From positions 310,001-374,000 of the forward strand of contig CABJAJ010000002.1 in the NCBI GenBank assembly GCA_902363575.1: a DNA stretch of 64,000 nucleotides. The letters run 5' to 3'. Origin of the DNA: Rikenellaceae bacterium (GTDB taxonomy: Bacteria > Bacteroidota > Bacteroidia > Bacteroidales > Rikenellaceae). The position numbers were made by a program, and so were the translations under genes. Under the pieces are notes generated by a model, which worked only from the letters and a program-made list of their open reading frames with translations, was not told where the DNA came from and made no database searches. Positions 36,916 through 45,768 of the stretch are shown here, piece after piece. The first letter of the stretch is position 1; each line of letters starts with the position of its first letter.

Positions 36916-38243
36916 ATGAAAAAATTATTGTTTTGTGCGATGGCCCTTGCAGGGCTGATTGCCTGCGACAGCGATTCCGATGCGCCGGACCAGCCGCAGC
37001 CGCAACCTCAGCAGGTGACCTGCACAATCTCCGAGCCCACAGCGCTGACGGAAATCACCCCGGGAACGACCGTAACCATCGCAGGCAACGGCTCGGTCAA
37101 CCACGGAACCATCACCCGGGTAAGGCTGACCGTGGGCGACGAGCAGATTGCAGCCGTAACCGAAGTGCCTTTCTCCTACGAGTACCTGTTCGAGGGGGGG
37201 GGAATTTGCCCGCAGGTAATCTGACCATCTCCCTGGAGGTGGAGGGTGACCGCGGCGGCAAAGCTCGGGACGAGGTCACGGTAATCATCCGCTCCGAAAC
37301 GGATCCCGACGAGCAGATCCTCGAATTCGAGGATCCCAACTTTTTGGAAGCACTCCTCGTCGTCAAAGAGATAGAAATCTACAACCATCCCTCCGGATTT
37401 ACCACGGTAAAACAGGATGTGGACGAAAACCGCGACGGCCAAATTTCGATCGGCGAAGCAAAAAAGGTGAAGGCGCTGATCCTCTACAACCAAGAAACCG
37501 ATCGGGGCTACAACATCACGAGCATGCCCGAAATCAAATACTTCACCTCGCTGACTCATCTGCGGTGCGACGGAAATCTGCTGACCGCACTCGACGTATC
37601 GGAGTGCGCCGCCCTGATGAATCTCGACTGCTCCAACAACCAACTGACCTCGATCAACATATCCGGACTCAAATCCTTGCAATACCTCACTTGCGGATAC
37701 AACGATCTGGAAACGATTGACGCATCGGGTTGCACCGGACTCGTTTCCGTAACCTGCTACGACAACCAGCTCGCCAAGCTCGACTTTTCGGAATCCCTCG
37801 ACCTGGAAGTTCTATACTGTTCTGAGAATCAACTCACTTCATTAGACCTTTCGGGCTATTCCGCACTGACCCACCTGGACTGCGTCAACAATTCCCTGAC
37901 CGTACTCGACCTTTCGGGATGCTCCGCCCTGAGGAATCTTGCCTGCTATTACAACGCCTTGACCGCACTCGACTGCTCGGACTGCGTAGCACTGACATCG
38001 AACTACTGCAATGGAAATCAGCTGTCGTCGCTCAACCTCTCCGGATGTGCGGCACTGAAAGATTTCTCCTGCCGCGACAACCAGTTGACCCGGCTCGACG
38101 TCTCCGAGTGCAGCGCCCTGCAGGAGTGCTGGTGCCAGAACAACCAGCTGACCGCCCTGACCGTATCGGACGCCCAGCATAACCAGCCGTGGATAGATTG
38201 GATTAAAGACTGGTACCCCGCGATTGAAATTATCGTAAAATAG
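36916..38243 (+). CDS. Leucine-rich-repeat lipoprotein split by an out-of-phase G9 tract
   Basis: The first frame gives a lipoprotein signal (MKKLLFCAMALAGLIAC, lipobox LIAC), a Pro/Gln linker and an Ig-like domain to the G tract at 37194, then runs to a stop at 37224. From the tract, a second frame reads NLPAGNLTISLEVEGD and continues to 38243. One added G or two removed fuse them into a 442-residue protein. Residues from about 210 on are some ten 21-residue leucine-rich repeats of the kind LxxLDCSxNQLTxLDLSGCxA, as in BspA-type surface adhesins. The gene lies between the cas1 and cas2 remnants and reads the same way. It ends in a strong terminator. Confidence 0.8.
37194..37202 (+). repeat. 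G9 homopolymer inside LRR lipoprotein gene
   Basis: Nine G break the reading frame between the Ig-like domain and the repeat region. Confidence 0.9.
37545..38185 (+). repeat. 63-base leucine-rich-repeat units
   Basis: About ten units of 21 codons share the pattern Leu-x-x-Leu-Asp-Cys-Ser-x-Asn-Gln-Leu-Thr, for example LMNLDCSNNQLTSINISG and LTHLDCVNNSLTVLDLSG. Confidence 0.85.
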
Positions 38244-38277
38244 AAGCGACTCCGGTTAAAGCCGGATACTTCACATC

Positions 38278-38317
38278 AGCCCGCTGTTTGCCCCCCCCCG
38301 TAAACAGCGGGCTTTTT
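38278..38317 (+). terminator. Terminator of LRR lipoprotein with C9 loop
   Basis: A perfect 12-base-pair stem (AGCCCGCTGTTT / AAACAGCGGGCT) encloses a loop of nine C and is followed by T4-T5. Confidence 0.9.
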
Positions 38318-38338
38318 CTGCTGGCTAATCGCTGCATT

Positions 38339-38506
38339 ATGCGACCAGGCAGCCGTTGCATCAACCGGGTGCGCAAGTCGATGCCGCCCTCCGGATATAC
38401 GAGTATTCTGAGCGTGACGGACAAGCAGTATGGCGAGGCCTTGAATTTCTGGGGTAAAATCGAACGCGCCAGACCCGAAACGCCTCAACAATTGGAATTT
38501 TTTTGA
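38339..38506 (+). pseudogene. cas2: cas2, 3' fragment only
   Basis: The last ~55 codons of a type II Cas2 are readable: RVRKSMPPSGYTSILSVTDK, then QYGEALNFW and the typical ending PETPQQLEFF, with TGA at 38506. The N-terminal half, including the conserved early Asp of the ferredoxin-like fold, is absent; upstream in frame is only the terminator of the LRR gene. Cas2 normally has about 110 residues and lies between cas1 and the array, which is exactly where this remnant sits. With the cas1 remnant it shows that the middle of cas1-cas2 was replaced. Confidence 0.82.
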
Positions 38507-38629
38507 TACATTTGTCCGTCTGAGTTTGAAAAAAACTACATTCAAGCTACTTCTTCGATAAGATAGGGACGATTTTTTTAAGCGGAATTCCGCTATAAGT
38601 AACTGGAATTCTATCTTTTATTGATCCAG
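38507..38629 (+). other. CRISPR leader region
   Basis: The 123 bases between the cas2 stop and the first repeat are AT-rich and contain the palindrome AGCGGAATTCCGCT at 38581-38594 and the TATCTTTT box. This is the position of a leader. Confidence 0.5.
38612..38619 (+). promoter_or_regulatory. Possible promoter of CRISPR array
   Basis: TATCTTTT (one mismatch to TAnnTTTG) ends 10 bases before the first repeat, so transcription would begin almost at the repeat. No TTTG is seen upstream. Confidence 0.4.
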
Positions 38630-38731
38630 GTTGTGGTTTGATGTAGAAATTTAATAGGATACAACGTAGGTTGGCTTCACACGTTTTGTCGTTCAGTTGT
38701 GGTTTGATGTAGAATTTTTTTGTTCCGTCGC
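38630..38731 (+). CRISPR. Minimal type II-C array: two repeats, one 30-base spacer
   Basis: Repeat 1 (38630-38665) is 36 bases, starts GTTGTGGTTTGATGTAGAA and ends GGATACAAC, so its ends GTTGT/ACAAC are inverted. The spacer is 38666-38695 (30 bases, starting GTAGGTTGG). Repeat 2 (38696-38731) is identical for 19 bases, GTTGTGGTTTGATGTAGAA, then diverges into T7 and unrelated sequence, as expected of the last repeat. The 19 conserved bases are those that pair with the tracrRNA at 32258-32340. Array, cas2 remnant and cas9 have the standard II-C order and direction. Confidence 0.85.
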
Positions 38732-39023
38732 GTTGCAAGTGCCGGAAACGGGAATGAGGGTGGCGGTTTGTCGCAGAACACCGGAAAGCTTCACGACTTA
38801 TCACTACCTCTTTTTTATTTCGTGCGATAAATTCGGGAAATCGCATAAATTGTAAAAGCCGCTCGATCGAGCGGCTTTTACATGAAATTTGATGCACCTT
38901 ACGCGGACTGCTAACATAATTCGTAAATGAATTATTCCAAGCCGGGAGCACGCTGCTCGACCGACAATAGTAAGAATTACCGTGCTTGTCCTGCTCTCAG
39001 GAAGCAAAATCAAGTACCGTCCG
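38732..39023. other. Intergenic region after the array
   Basis: No gene is seen. It contains a perfect palindromic hairpin at 38853-38880 that could end transcripts from both the array side and the fimbrial operon. Confidence 0.6.
38853..38880. terminator. Bidirectional palindromic terminator
   Basis: TAAAAGCCGCTCGA and its exact reverse complement form a 28-base palindrome with A/T tails on both sides, 143 bases after the end of the fimbrial operon. A closely related hairpin (CCGCTC/GAGCGG) recurs at 55244-55272. Confidence 0.75.
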
Positions 39024-39944
39024 TTACAAAATCACGACTTCGCCGCCCCCTTCGTTGGAGCCGTCCCAGTCGGTATCCACCTCGACCGAAAAATCGATAT
39101 CCCCCCGAAAATCGTCCTCCTTGAAACGGGTCGTGAGCTCGAGCAACTGGTTGCGCTCGATGCGGAGGGTATCCGTCACCATTCGGTCATAGACGGGAAC
39201 CGTTTCGTCTCCGGCATAGAGTTTCAACCGCCACGAAGTTCTGGCACCCGGAAGGGTCGAAAAGGTTCCGAGCGTGAATGCACCGTCGGTACGCGATGCC
39301 CAGTCCGCCAACGCAACCCGCTTGGCGACCGTGCACGGCAGATCGGGCTCCCCGGCAAGCGGCGTCCGTTGGCCGACTTCGTCGAGTGAAACCTCGATCG
39401 AGGTGATTTCCGGCGGAATTTGCTCGAAACGGAAGCGGGTCACACCATGCACGCGCTGCAAGACGGTTTCAAACGCATTGCTGCACGGGCAGGTCACTTC
39501 AAACGGGAGGTCGGCGCGAAAATGGTCGTCATCCTTGCCTTCTCCCTGATAAACGATATAATAATTTTCGGGCGCATCCGGATTCCCGGTCATCATCCGT
39601 GCGGTTACGTTCGCCACGAAAACCAGCCGATATGCCCCGAAGGGGAGCGGATCGTGGCGATAAACGTAGGTATTCCCTTCGGCAGCCTGCATGTCGTCGA
39701 GACGGCCCTGCTCGAGCAGCCGTCCGTCGGCATAGAGCATGTAGTTCAACGAATGGATGCGTGCGGCGAAGTTCTCTTCCAAATCCTCCGGTGCATAGGG
39801 CGGACGGGTTCGGAACTTCTCGACCCGGATCGTGACCGCAACGCTCCCGCCTTCGGGCGGACAGGCGTCGAGATCCTCCTTGATACACGATACGGCGCTC
39901 AACAGACAGAGGAGCGAAAGCGATAGATAGGATAGGATTTTCAT
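39024..39944 (-). CDS. FimB/Mfa2 family fimbrial anchor lipoprotein
   Basis: This 306-residue lipoprotein (signal MKILSYLSLSLLCLLSAVSC, then IKEDLDACPP) matches the FimB/Mfa2 (DUF1812) family by its start. These proteins anchor type V fimbriae to the outer membrane and cap fimbrillin by strand exchange. The C-terminus has the motif VDTDWDGSN, also seen in the lipoprotein at 43212. It is the last gene of a seven-gene minus-strand operon and overlaps the preceding gene by four bases. Several Arg residues are compatible with the protease-primed assembly of this fimbria type. Confidence 0.8.
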   Translation of the reverse strand: MKILSYLSLSLLCLLSAVSCIKEDLDACPPEGGSVAVTIRVEKFRTRPPYAPEDLEENFAARIHSLNYMLYADGRLLEQGRLDDMQAAEGNTYVYRHDPLPFGAYRLVFVANVTARMMTGNPDAPENYYIVYQGEGKDDDHFRADLPFEVTCPCSNAFETVLQRVHGVTRFRFEQIPPEITSIEVSLDEVGQRTPLAGEPDLPCTVAKRVALADWASRTDGAFTLGTFSTLPGARTSWRLKLYAGDETVPVYDRMVTDTLRIERNQLLELTTRFKEDDFRGDIDFSVEVDTDWDGSNEGGGEVVIL

Positions 39945-41122
39945 TGCTGCAAAGTGTTATCGGTTGCCGCATTCCATTCGTAAAAAGGATCGAAAAGCAG
40001 CTCGGCACGCTCAGGTTCGCCCTTCTCATCGGTGGCTTCATCGAGTCCGACCTGCACTTGCGACGAAGAATCATCGACCTGATCGTTCGTCTGAAATACG
40101 ATGCCCGTGATCCTGCTCGCACCAAGCGTCCGCGAAAATACGCGGTCGGTTCGATAGGTGAATCCGCCGCTGGCACCCGTAATGCGAATTTCCGAAATCT
40201 CGAACGCCTGCTCCTCCTGCGCGGGATCGAAGAAAAGGAAGGGGGAGAAGACCGTCGAGTGGGTATGGCACAACTGATACCGCTCACCGTTCGACAAATG
40301 GAACTCTCCGCGGGTGGACATGCACCACGGCAGTTGGTAGAGCCCCGGTTCGGAGTAATACATCCCCCCGAGCGCGTCGATTCCCTCGGCAAAAGGTCGA
40401 TCGGACGTAAAAACCCCGTGGAAGGTATGCGCAGTCCGCTGGAACGTGAGCCCGTATTGCGGCGAAGGTTTGTCCTTAAGCAAAAAACGGAACTTACCCA
40501 CACGACGCACCGCATTGAGCTCCACAGGCGCCATACCGGTGGCATGCAGATCGCCGCTCTTCGGCACCGTGAAATCGGCAACCGCGACGAAAACCTCGCG
40601 GGTGAGCATGCGGTATCCCCTATTGGCCGGATGCGACGAGACGGTGTAAGTCATCAGGGGCGGCGTTTTCAGCGCGACCTCCCTTTCATCGGCGACAACG
40701 GTTCCGGGTGTCAGCGCCGTATTCCAGGAAGCGACCTGTGGATTGACAATCGCTACGACGCGGTAATCTCCGGGCCTCATTTCAAAGCCGAAAGTGCACG
40801 GCGGCAAATCGCCCGAAAGTTTTATCTCGTAAAACAGCGGGGAATTCGCCTCGAGCAGTATCGTCTGTGTCCCGTCCACGATCCATTTGCCGTCGATTTT
40901 TTTCAGAATCAATGCCTTGCATTGATTCCACAGCCAGTTTACGTAAGCCGTGGACCGTGTCATCGGCTCCAACGATGTTTCCGTGTCGAAAGGTGCCTCC
41001 ATGCGGAAAGCCACCGCCACCGATTCGTCTTCGACAGCAGCCGGGTAGAGGCCGGAATCCTCTTTCGAGCAACCGGCCGCTAAAAAGAGCGCCAACACGC
41101 ACAGTGCGGGAAATTTTTTCAT
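39941..41122 (-). CDS. Fimbrial-operon lipoprotein
   Basis: This 393-residue protein has a lipoprotein signal (MKKFPALCVLALFLAAGC) and two beta-rich domains typical of fimbrillin-like accessory subunits, with FEMRPGDYRVVAIVNPQVAS and VAVADFTVPKSGDLHATGM. No closer family is recognised. It is unusual in carrying a long second domain and a Cys pair (WCMSTRGEF; QLCHTHS). It is the sixth gene of the operon, 19 bases after the fifth, and its stop overlaps the start of the anchor gene. A tip or adhesin subunit is a reasonable guess from position only. Confidence 0.65.
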   Translation of the reverse strand: MKKFPALCVLALFLAAGCSKEDSGLYPAAVEDESVAVAFRMEAPFDTETSLEPMTRSTAYVNWLWNQCKALILKKIDGKWIVDGTQTILLEANSPLFYEIKLSGDLPPCTFGFEMRPGDYRVVAIVNPQVASWNTALTPGTVVADEREVALKTPPLMTYTVSSHPANRGYRMLTREVFVAVADFTVPKSGDLHATGMAPVELNAVRRVGKFRFLLKDKPSPQYGLTFQRTAHTFHGVFTSDRPFAEGIDALGGMYYSEPGLYQLPWCMSTRGEFHLSNGERYQLCHTHSTVFSPFLFFDPAQEEQAFEISEIRITGASGGFTYRTDRVFSRTLGASRITGIVFQTNDQVDDSSSQVQVGLDEATDEKGEPERAELLFDPFYEWNAATDNTLQQ

Positions 41123-41141
41123 AACCGTTCGTTTATGCTTT

Positions 41142-42221
41142 TCATAACCAGCCGAATTCCATGGCGATACTCCCGCCTACCGGAACGTCGATGATTCGGT
41201 CGCATCGCAGTCCGGCCTTATTCACGGTAAAACAATCTGCGGCGACCGGCATACCTGCCGGCGCATCTGCTGACGGCAGGGTGAGGGACATCCGCTGCAG
41301 CCCGTAGCATGCCTCGGTATGATCCCCCGTATGATCGTTGCCGCAGGTCGGAGTCGTATCGTAGTAGGTGAAGGAAAGGTTCACGCGGAGTTTTGCGTCC
41401 GATGGCAGCAAATAGGCACCTTCCATACGCAGGCTTCCGCGTAAAGATGCGTCGTAAACCCCGAGCCCCAGGTCTGCCTGCGGAAGGGAAACCCGGAAAT
41501 TCTCCATGACGGGAAGAATGTCCTGCCTGAGCGGTTCGGCGGCATAGGCCGCGGGGATCAGCGCACCGTCCGTATCGAAGCGCAGCGAAACGGTGGGGGA
41601 GAGGTATTCGATCTCGATCCCGGTGACCCGGTCGAGCACCGATTCCACGTCAGCCGAAACCACGCTCTCGGGTTGCGACAGAGAGCTGCCTATACGGAAG
41701 AAATCGAAGAGCACCTGCCCGGCGATGCGCGTGAGCTTCAGTCGGACGGTTCCGTCGGCAAGGATCGCAGCTCCGCTCAGGTCGGTAAAACCGCAATATC
41801 CGTCCGGCCCGGCACTCCCCGACGAGCACGTCAGCCGCAGCCCGTCCCATGTTTCGCCGGGAGCGTAGGTGCTGCCCTCCGCCGTCCGCAGCGAAAGCCA
41901 TGCTCCGCCGGTCGGCTGAGCGATCATCAGGAAACGATAATCGCTGCCCTTTATCTCGGAGAGGGGCAGTTTGAGCCTCTCTCCGTCGGTGACCGACCCG
42001 TAGCCGCGTACAAAGGTGTATGCGTCGCCGCTACCGGCATCACGCCGGAAAAGATAGAGCGGAGTTTCCAACCCCGTTGCGGGAAGCGTCCCGGCAAGCC
42101 GCACCTCCACGGTGCCCTTATTTGCGCACGGGAGACACTCCTCCTGTCCGTCGGAGGCGCAAGCCGTGCCGAACAGGAGCAGCAGAGCGCCGTAAACCCG
42201 ATAAAGATAACCTCGTTTCAT
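41142..42221 (-). CDS. Fimbrillin-like lipoprotein
   Basis: This 359-residue protein starts MKRGYLYRVYGALLLLFGTAC (lipobox GTAC) and continues with ADVESVLDRVTGIEIEYLS and a C-terminal Cys-containing loop (TPTCGNDHTGDHTEACYG). The layout of two beta-sandwich domains resembles fimbrillin/Mfa2-like proteins. Start 42221 is chosen because it begins the signal peptide; an in-frame start at 42296 would bury it. Ten bases separate it from the gene before. Confidence 0.65.
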   Translation of the reverse strand: MKRGYLYRVYGALLLLFGTACASDGQEECLPCANKGTVEVRLAGTLPATGLETPLYLFRRDAGSGDAYTFVRGYGSVTDGERLKLPLSEIKGSDYRFLMIAQPTGGAWLSLRTAEGSTYAPGETWDGLRLTCSSGSAGPDGYCGFTDLSGAAILADGTVRLKLTRIAGQVLFDFFRIGSSLSQPESVVSADVESVLDRVTGIEIEYLSPTVSLRFDTDGALIPAAYAAEPLRQDILPVMENFRVSLPQADLGLGVYDASLRGSLRMEGAYLLPSDAKLRVNLSFTYYDTTPTCGNDHTGDHTEACYGLQRMSLTLPSADAPAGMPVAADCFTVNKAGLRCDRIIDVPVGGSIAMEFGWL

Positions 42222-42231
42222 CTTCCAAATT

Positions 42232-43188
42232 TTATTCCCAGATACCCCAATCGCCCTCCTGCTCCCGATCGATCGGCGCGACGTCGATTTCCACACCGAT
42301 TACGGGATATCCCGAAGTGATCCACAGCGTCACATCGAGACGTTTGTTACGCTCGGCCTTACCCGCCAGCCGCAACTGCGTCGGCTGCAATGTGGCCCCC
42401 GTTGCCGGAACGACCGAGAGAAGCAGGTCGATCGCCTCTCCGCCGGCCGGCGGGATGACCAACGGCCCTTCCAGCCGCACGAATCCCTGTCCGGTGAGCT
42501 CCGCATAATCCGAAGCGGCGAGCGTGGTCCGAACCGATGCCGTTCCCTCGCTTCCGCCCGGCCCCACACGCAGACCCGCATTGGCAGCCGTCAATTCGAT
42601 CCGGTCGATCTCGTCCAGCACGGAGTACGGCGGTGTGTAAGGTACCTCCACGTACCCCGTTCCGTCGTGATAACCTCTTTTCACGGTGACCCCTATTCGG
42701 CTTACAGCGCGGGTCAATCGGGCCGAAACCGTCACATCCGCACCGCCGAGGGTATAGACGGCATCGGCATCCGCAGCGGGAAATTGCAGAAAAAGATCAT
42801 CGGCCGGAAGATACATGCCCGGCGCCGCAGGATCTTCCCTCAGGGTAAAGGCGGTCTGCTCCCAGGTGGTTTGCCCGGTCAGCGGCGCGGGCTCCAACGC
42901 CAGGTTCTCGCCCGCACCGCTGACGAACAGAAATTTATATTGTCCGGCAGGCATACGGACCGACAAGGTTCCGTCGGGCGTCCACCCGTCCCGGAAAAAC
43001 GTGTCGTACAGGAAGGCATCGTCCTGCCGGCGAAACGCATAGACCGTAACGTCGCGCATCCCATCCCGTTGCAGCGTGACGCGCGTATCGGCCGGAGCGG
43101 GAACGGCGACACGCTCCTGCGCGGACTCCGAGCAGGCCGCGAAAGCGACGGCAGCCAGTACGACAGTCGTGAAGTACCTGAATTTCAT
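42232..43188 (-). CDS. FimB/Mfa2-like lipoprotein
   Basis: This 318-residue lipoprotein (MKFRYFTTVVLAAVAFAAC) shows a first domain with MPAGQYKFLFVSGAGEN and a second with LTRAVSRIGVTVKRGYHDG, both recurring themes of Bacteroidales fimbrial subunits. The C-terminal strand ends IGVEIDVAPI. It lies fourth in the operon with 23 and 10 base gaps to its neighbours. Confidence 0.68.
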   Translation of the reverse strand: MKFRYFTTVVLAAVAFAACSESAQERVAVPAPADTRVTLQRDGMRDVTVYAFRRQDDAFLYDTFFRDGWTPDGTLSVRMPAGQYKFLFVSGAGENLALEPAPLTGQTTWEQTAFTLREDPAAPGMYLPADDLFLQFPAADADAVYTLGGADVTVSARLTRAVSRIGVTVKRGYHDGTGYVEVPYTPPYSVLDEIDRIELTAANAGLRVGPGGSEGTASVRTTLAASDYAELTGQGFVRLEGPLVIPPAGGEAIDLLLSVVPATGATLQPTQLRLAGKAERNKRLDVTLWITSGYPVIGVEIDVAPIDREQEGDWGIWE

Positions 43189-43211
43189 AGTCGGCCGATT
43201 TAATGCGTTCG

Positions 43212-44267
43212 TCAGTCAATCTCTCCGTCCACGAAGTTCGAGCCGTCCCAAACGGTATCGACCTCCACTTCAAATTCCACGCCCGTGGTAAAGACGTTGT
43301 CGCCCAGGACATAAATGCGGATCAACGTGGCCTTGTTCCGCTCGACGGGAATCTTGTCCTTGAGCGTGATGGTGCGCGTCGAGCCCTCGCCCGAGGTAAG
43401 CTGCATCGAAAATCCGGTCGTGGCCGCATTGTCCGTATTGGGAATCAGGTACGTACCCTTCAGATGCGCCGAGCCTGTCACGATATCCGCCGGCAGCACG
43501 TTTTCAAAATCGTAACCGTCCGTGCCGACCGTCGTCGAAGAGCCCGTACCCATCGTCAGCACGTCGGCCGGTGATGCGATCGTATGCTCAGCATCGAATG
43601 TTCCGGCAACCTTTTCACCCGACAGTCCGAGACGGCTGTTGGCATCGGTGAACGACAATTTGACCGTCGCCAGTTTCTCGGGGCCGAACACGTCGTCGCC
43701 CGCCTTCTCCGCGTAATTGCCCGTTGCGGCCTCTTTGTCCGCACGGATAAAGAGCACATCGACACGCGACACGGAGCGGCGCAGCGTCGCGCTCACTGTC
43801 TGTTTCGGCCCGTCGAGCGACACGGCATAGGAAGGAACCACATCGAGCGGCTGGTTGAACATGAAAGCCGCCGGGAAACTCTCCCCGGTATGCGTAATGT
43901 AAAGCGCATCGGAAAGCGTTTGGTCGGCCAAAGCGGGCCATGAATAATTGCCCGGAGCGACAAGGCCGTAAGAGGGGAGGAATTTGTACTCACCCGCGGG
44001 GAGCTGTACGGTCCCGGAAAGTTTCCGTTCCGCGTAATTCATGCCCATGAGCGGAAGATCCCGGAAGTAGATAAAATCCGAACCGCTCTTCCGGAAGGCG
44101 AGAATACGGAATTCGTCGGCCGTATAAACCGGGCCGCCTGCGGTGAGGTCGAATTGCACGTTCCCGTCGGCATGGGGGACCGGATTCGATTTTTCCTCAT
44201 CGCCGGAACAAGACGCCGCCAAAGCGGCAAAAACAGTTAAGACCAGTAAAGTGTAGATTTTTTTCAT
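43212..44267 (-). CDS. Fimbrillin-like lipoprotein
   Basis: This 351-residue lipoprotein (MKKIYTLLVLTVFAALAASC) has the same two-domain pattern as the next gene: LPAGEYKFLPSYGLVAPG and LRRSVSRVDVLFIRADKE. The C-terminus carries VEVDTVWDGSN, nearly the same as in the FimB/Mfa2 anchor at the end of the operon. It follows the DUF3868 gene after 23 bases and is the first of five lipoproteins. Confidence 0.7.
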   Translation of the reverse strand: MKKIYTLLVLTVFAALAASCSGDEEKSNPVPHADGNVQFDLTAGGPVYTADEFRILAFRKSGSDFIYFRDLPLMGMNYAERKLSGTVQLPAGEYKFLPSYGLVAPGNYSWPALADQTLSDALYITHTGESFPAAFMFNQPLDVVPSYAVSLDGPKQTVSATLRRSVSRVDVLFIRADKEAATGNYAEKAGDDVFGPEKLATVKLSFTDANSRLGLSGEKVAGTFDAEHTIASPADVLTMGTGSSTTVGTDGYDFENVLPADIVTGSAHLKGTYLIPNTDNAATTGFSMQLTSGEGSTRTITLKDKIPVERNKATLIRIYVLGDNVFTTGVEFEVEVDTVWDGSNFVDGEID

Positions 44268-44290
44268 TTCAGTGTATTATTATGTGTTTT

Positions 44291-45757
44291 TTAGAGCAAA
44301 TTTTCAGAAGAACGCTGGCCGAAATCTTCATAGCTCAGCTCGTCGAAATGGACCAGATTGTAGGCGGCATCCGCGGAGCCGCTATCCGCGGCAAGCGTGA
44401 AGCAATGGCGCGCCTTTTCCCGGTCGCCTTCCATCAGACACAGCACCCCCAGGTTGTTGAGCGACCGCGGGTCGTCCGCACAACGGCTCAGGTAATGCCG
44501 TGCCGTCTGCGTGTCGCCCTGCCGCAGCGCGAGCATCGCGGAGTTGTTGCAGGCACAGGGATCGTCGGGGTAGTATGCCGACGCCACAGCGCATACCGAA
44601 GCCCGCTCGGAAGAGTCCTCGGGGTAGGAGGCGGCAAGCCGGCACATCTCGGCCAGACTCAACTGCCCGGGAGCGGATTCGATCAACCGGCGGCTCTGCT
44701 CCGTGGTAAAGGCGGGGAGCAGGTATTCCACCCGGTAATCCACGCGGCGCAACTGCGGATAGACCTCGTGCAACAGCCGCAGATAGGTCTTGCCGTTGTC
44801 GATCTTCCAGATGGCGGCATCGCGCGCATCCGGATCGGACACCTCGTCGATCACGGCCAGCACTTCGTCCCTGACGGGCAGGTCGGAGACGACGATCCAG
44901 CGCCGCAGGCTGTCCCAATCCTCGGGGACGGTCGCCGTGGTGAAATCCGACTCGGGAATCGCAAAACGCTCGTGCAGGTAATTGCGGATCGACGCGACGC
45001 GGTTGGCGGAAAGCTTCGTATTGAAGGCATACGTATCCTCGGGTGAGGCATACCCTTTGAGGTAGATTTTCTCGATCGTCAAGCCGTCGTTCTCCTGCAA
45101 GCGGGCGGTGAGGCTGTCGATCCGTTGCAATTGACGCCCGTTGTCGGCAAAGCTCCGGAGCAATACCGAGCGGCCCTGCGGAAAATGCACGACCGCCGTG
45201 ATCTGTTCGCTGCGCCGTTTGACCGGTTCCTCCGCCGGGACGAGCAGCGTCAGTTGCGGCCTTACGGGTGCAGGGATACGGGCAAGGAGCAGCGGGGAAA
45301 GGCTCGCAGAATGGCCCGCACATCCCGTCAGATCGCGTTGGAGCACCAGATCGCCTCCGGCCATCCACGGTTCATAGGGCACATCCCCGACATAAAACAA
45401 GGTCTCTTCGGACGCCTGTTTTCGATTGCGGAGGACGATATTGTCCGCTGCACCCTCGGGCAGAGCCGGGGTGCTGTAAAGCCGTTCGCGGCGTTTATCG
45501 ACCTTCTGACGGATACGTCCCGTAAAAACAACGGGGGCGAGGGTCATCCGGTTTTTACCGTCGGTAATGACCGGTGTAACGATCAGTTGTTCGTTGGCCG
45601 AAAGTTCCGTTTCGCCGGTACCGAGCGTGAGTTCCACGCACAGACGGTCGCCTTTCCGAAAAACCGGAGGGTTTCCCTCACCGGCAAGGGCGGCAGCCGA
45701 GAGGAGCATGTATCCGGCCAGCAGGCACGACGTGCGGTATATGCGATTGCGTTTCAT
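44291..45757 (-). CDS. DUF3868/OmpA-like outer-membrane protein with TPR
   Basis: This 488-residue protein has a signal peptide (RTSCLLAGYMLLSAAALAGEG), an N-terminal DUF3868-like beta domain (GDRLCVELTLGTGETELSAN) and a central OmpA-like domain (IEKIYLKGYASPEDTYAFNT; LSANRVASIRNYL). A C-terminal TPR-like helical repeat follows (CNNSAMLALRQGDTQTARHY). DUF3868 proteins accompany DUF3575 proteins in Bacteroidales fimbrial operons. The start at 45757 is set by the signal peptide; upstream in-frame sequence is not signal-like. It is the second gene of the operon. Confidence 0.82.
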   Translation of the reverse strand: MKRNRIYRTSCLLAGYMLLSAAALAGEGNPPVFRKGDRLCVELTLGTGETELSANEQLIVTPVITDGKNRMTLAPVVFTGRIRQKVDKRRERLYSTPALPEGAADNIVLRNRKQASEETLFYVGDVPYEPWMAGGDLVLQRDLTGCAGHSASLSPLLLARIPAPVRPQLTLLVPAEEPVKRRSEQITAVVHFPQGRSVLLRSFADNGRQLQRIDSLTARLQENDGLTIEKIYLKGYASPEDTYAFNTKLSANRVASIRNYLHERFAIPESDFTTATVPEDWDSLRRWIVVSDLPVRDEVLAVIDEVSDPDARDAAIWKIDNGKTYLRLLHEVYPQLRRVDYRVEYLLPAFTTEQSRRLIESAPGQLSLAEMCRLAASYPEDSSERASVCAVASAYYPDDPCACNNSAMLALRQGDTQTARHYLSRCADDPRSLNNLGVLCLMEGDREKARHCFTLAADSGSADAAYNLVHFDELSYEDFGQRSSENLL

Positions 45758-45768
45758 ATCCGAGGGAA

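Noticed and set aside
38291..38299. C9 tract as another phase switch
   Set aside because: It is the loop of the LRR gene terminator, outside any coding sequence.
38853..38880. Palindrome as CRISPR repeat or transposon end
   Set aside because: It is a perfect hairpin with A/T flanks, not similar to the repeat, and a related hairpin at 55244 also sits between genes; terminator is simpler.
38547..38951. Minus-strand 134-codon frame over the CRISPR array
   Set aside because: It translates the repeats and leader and has no coding character.
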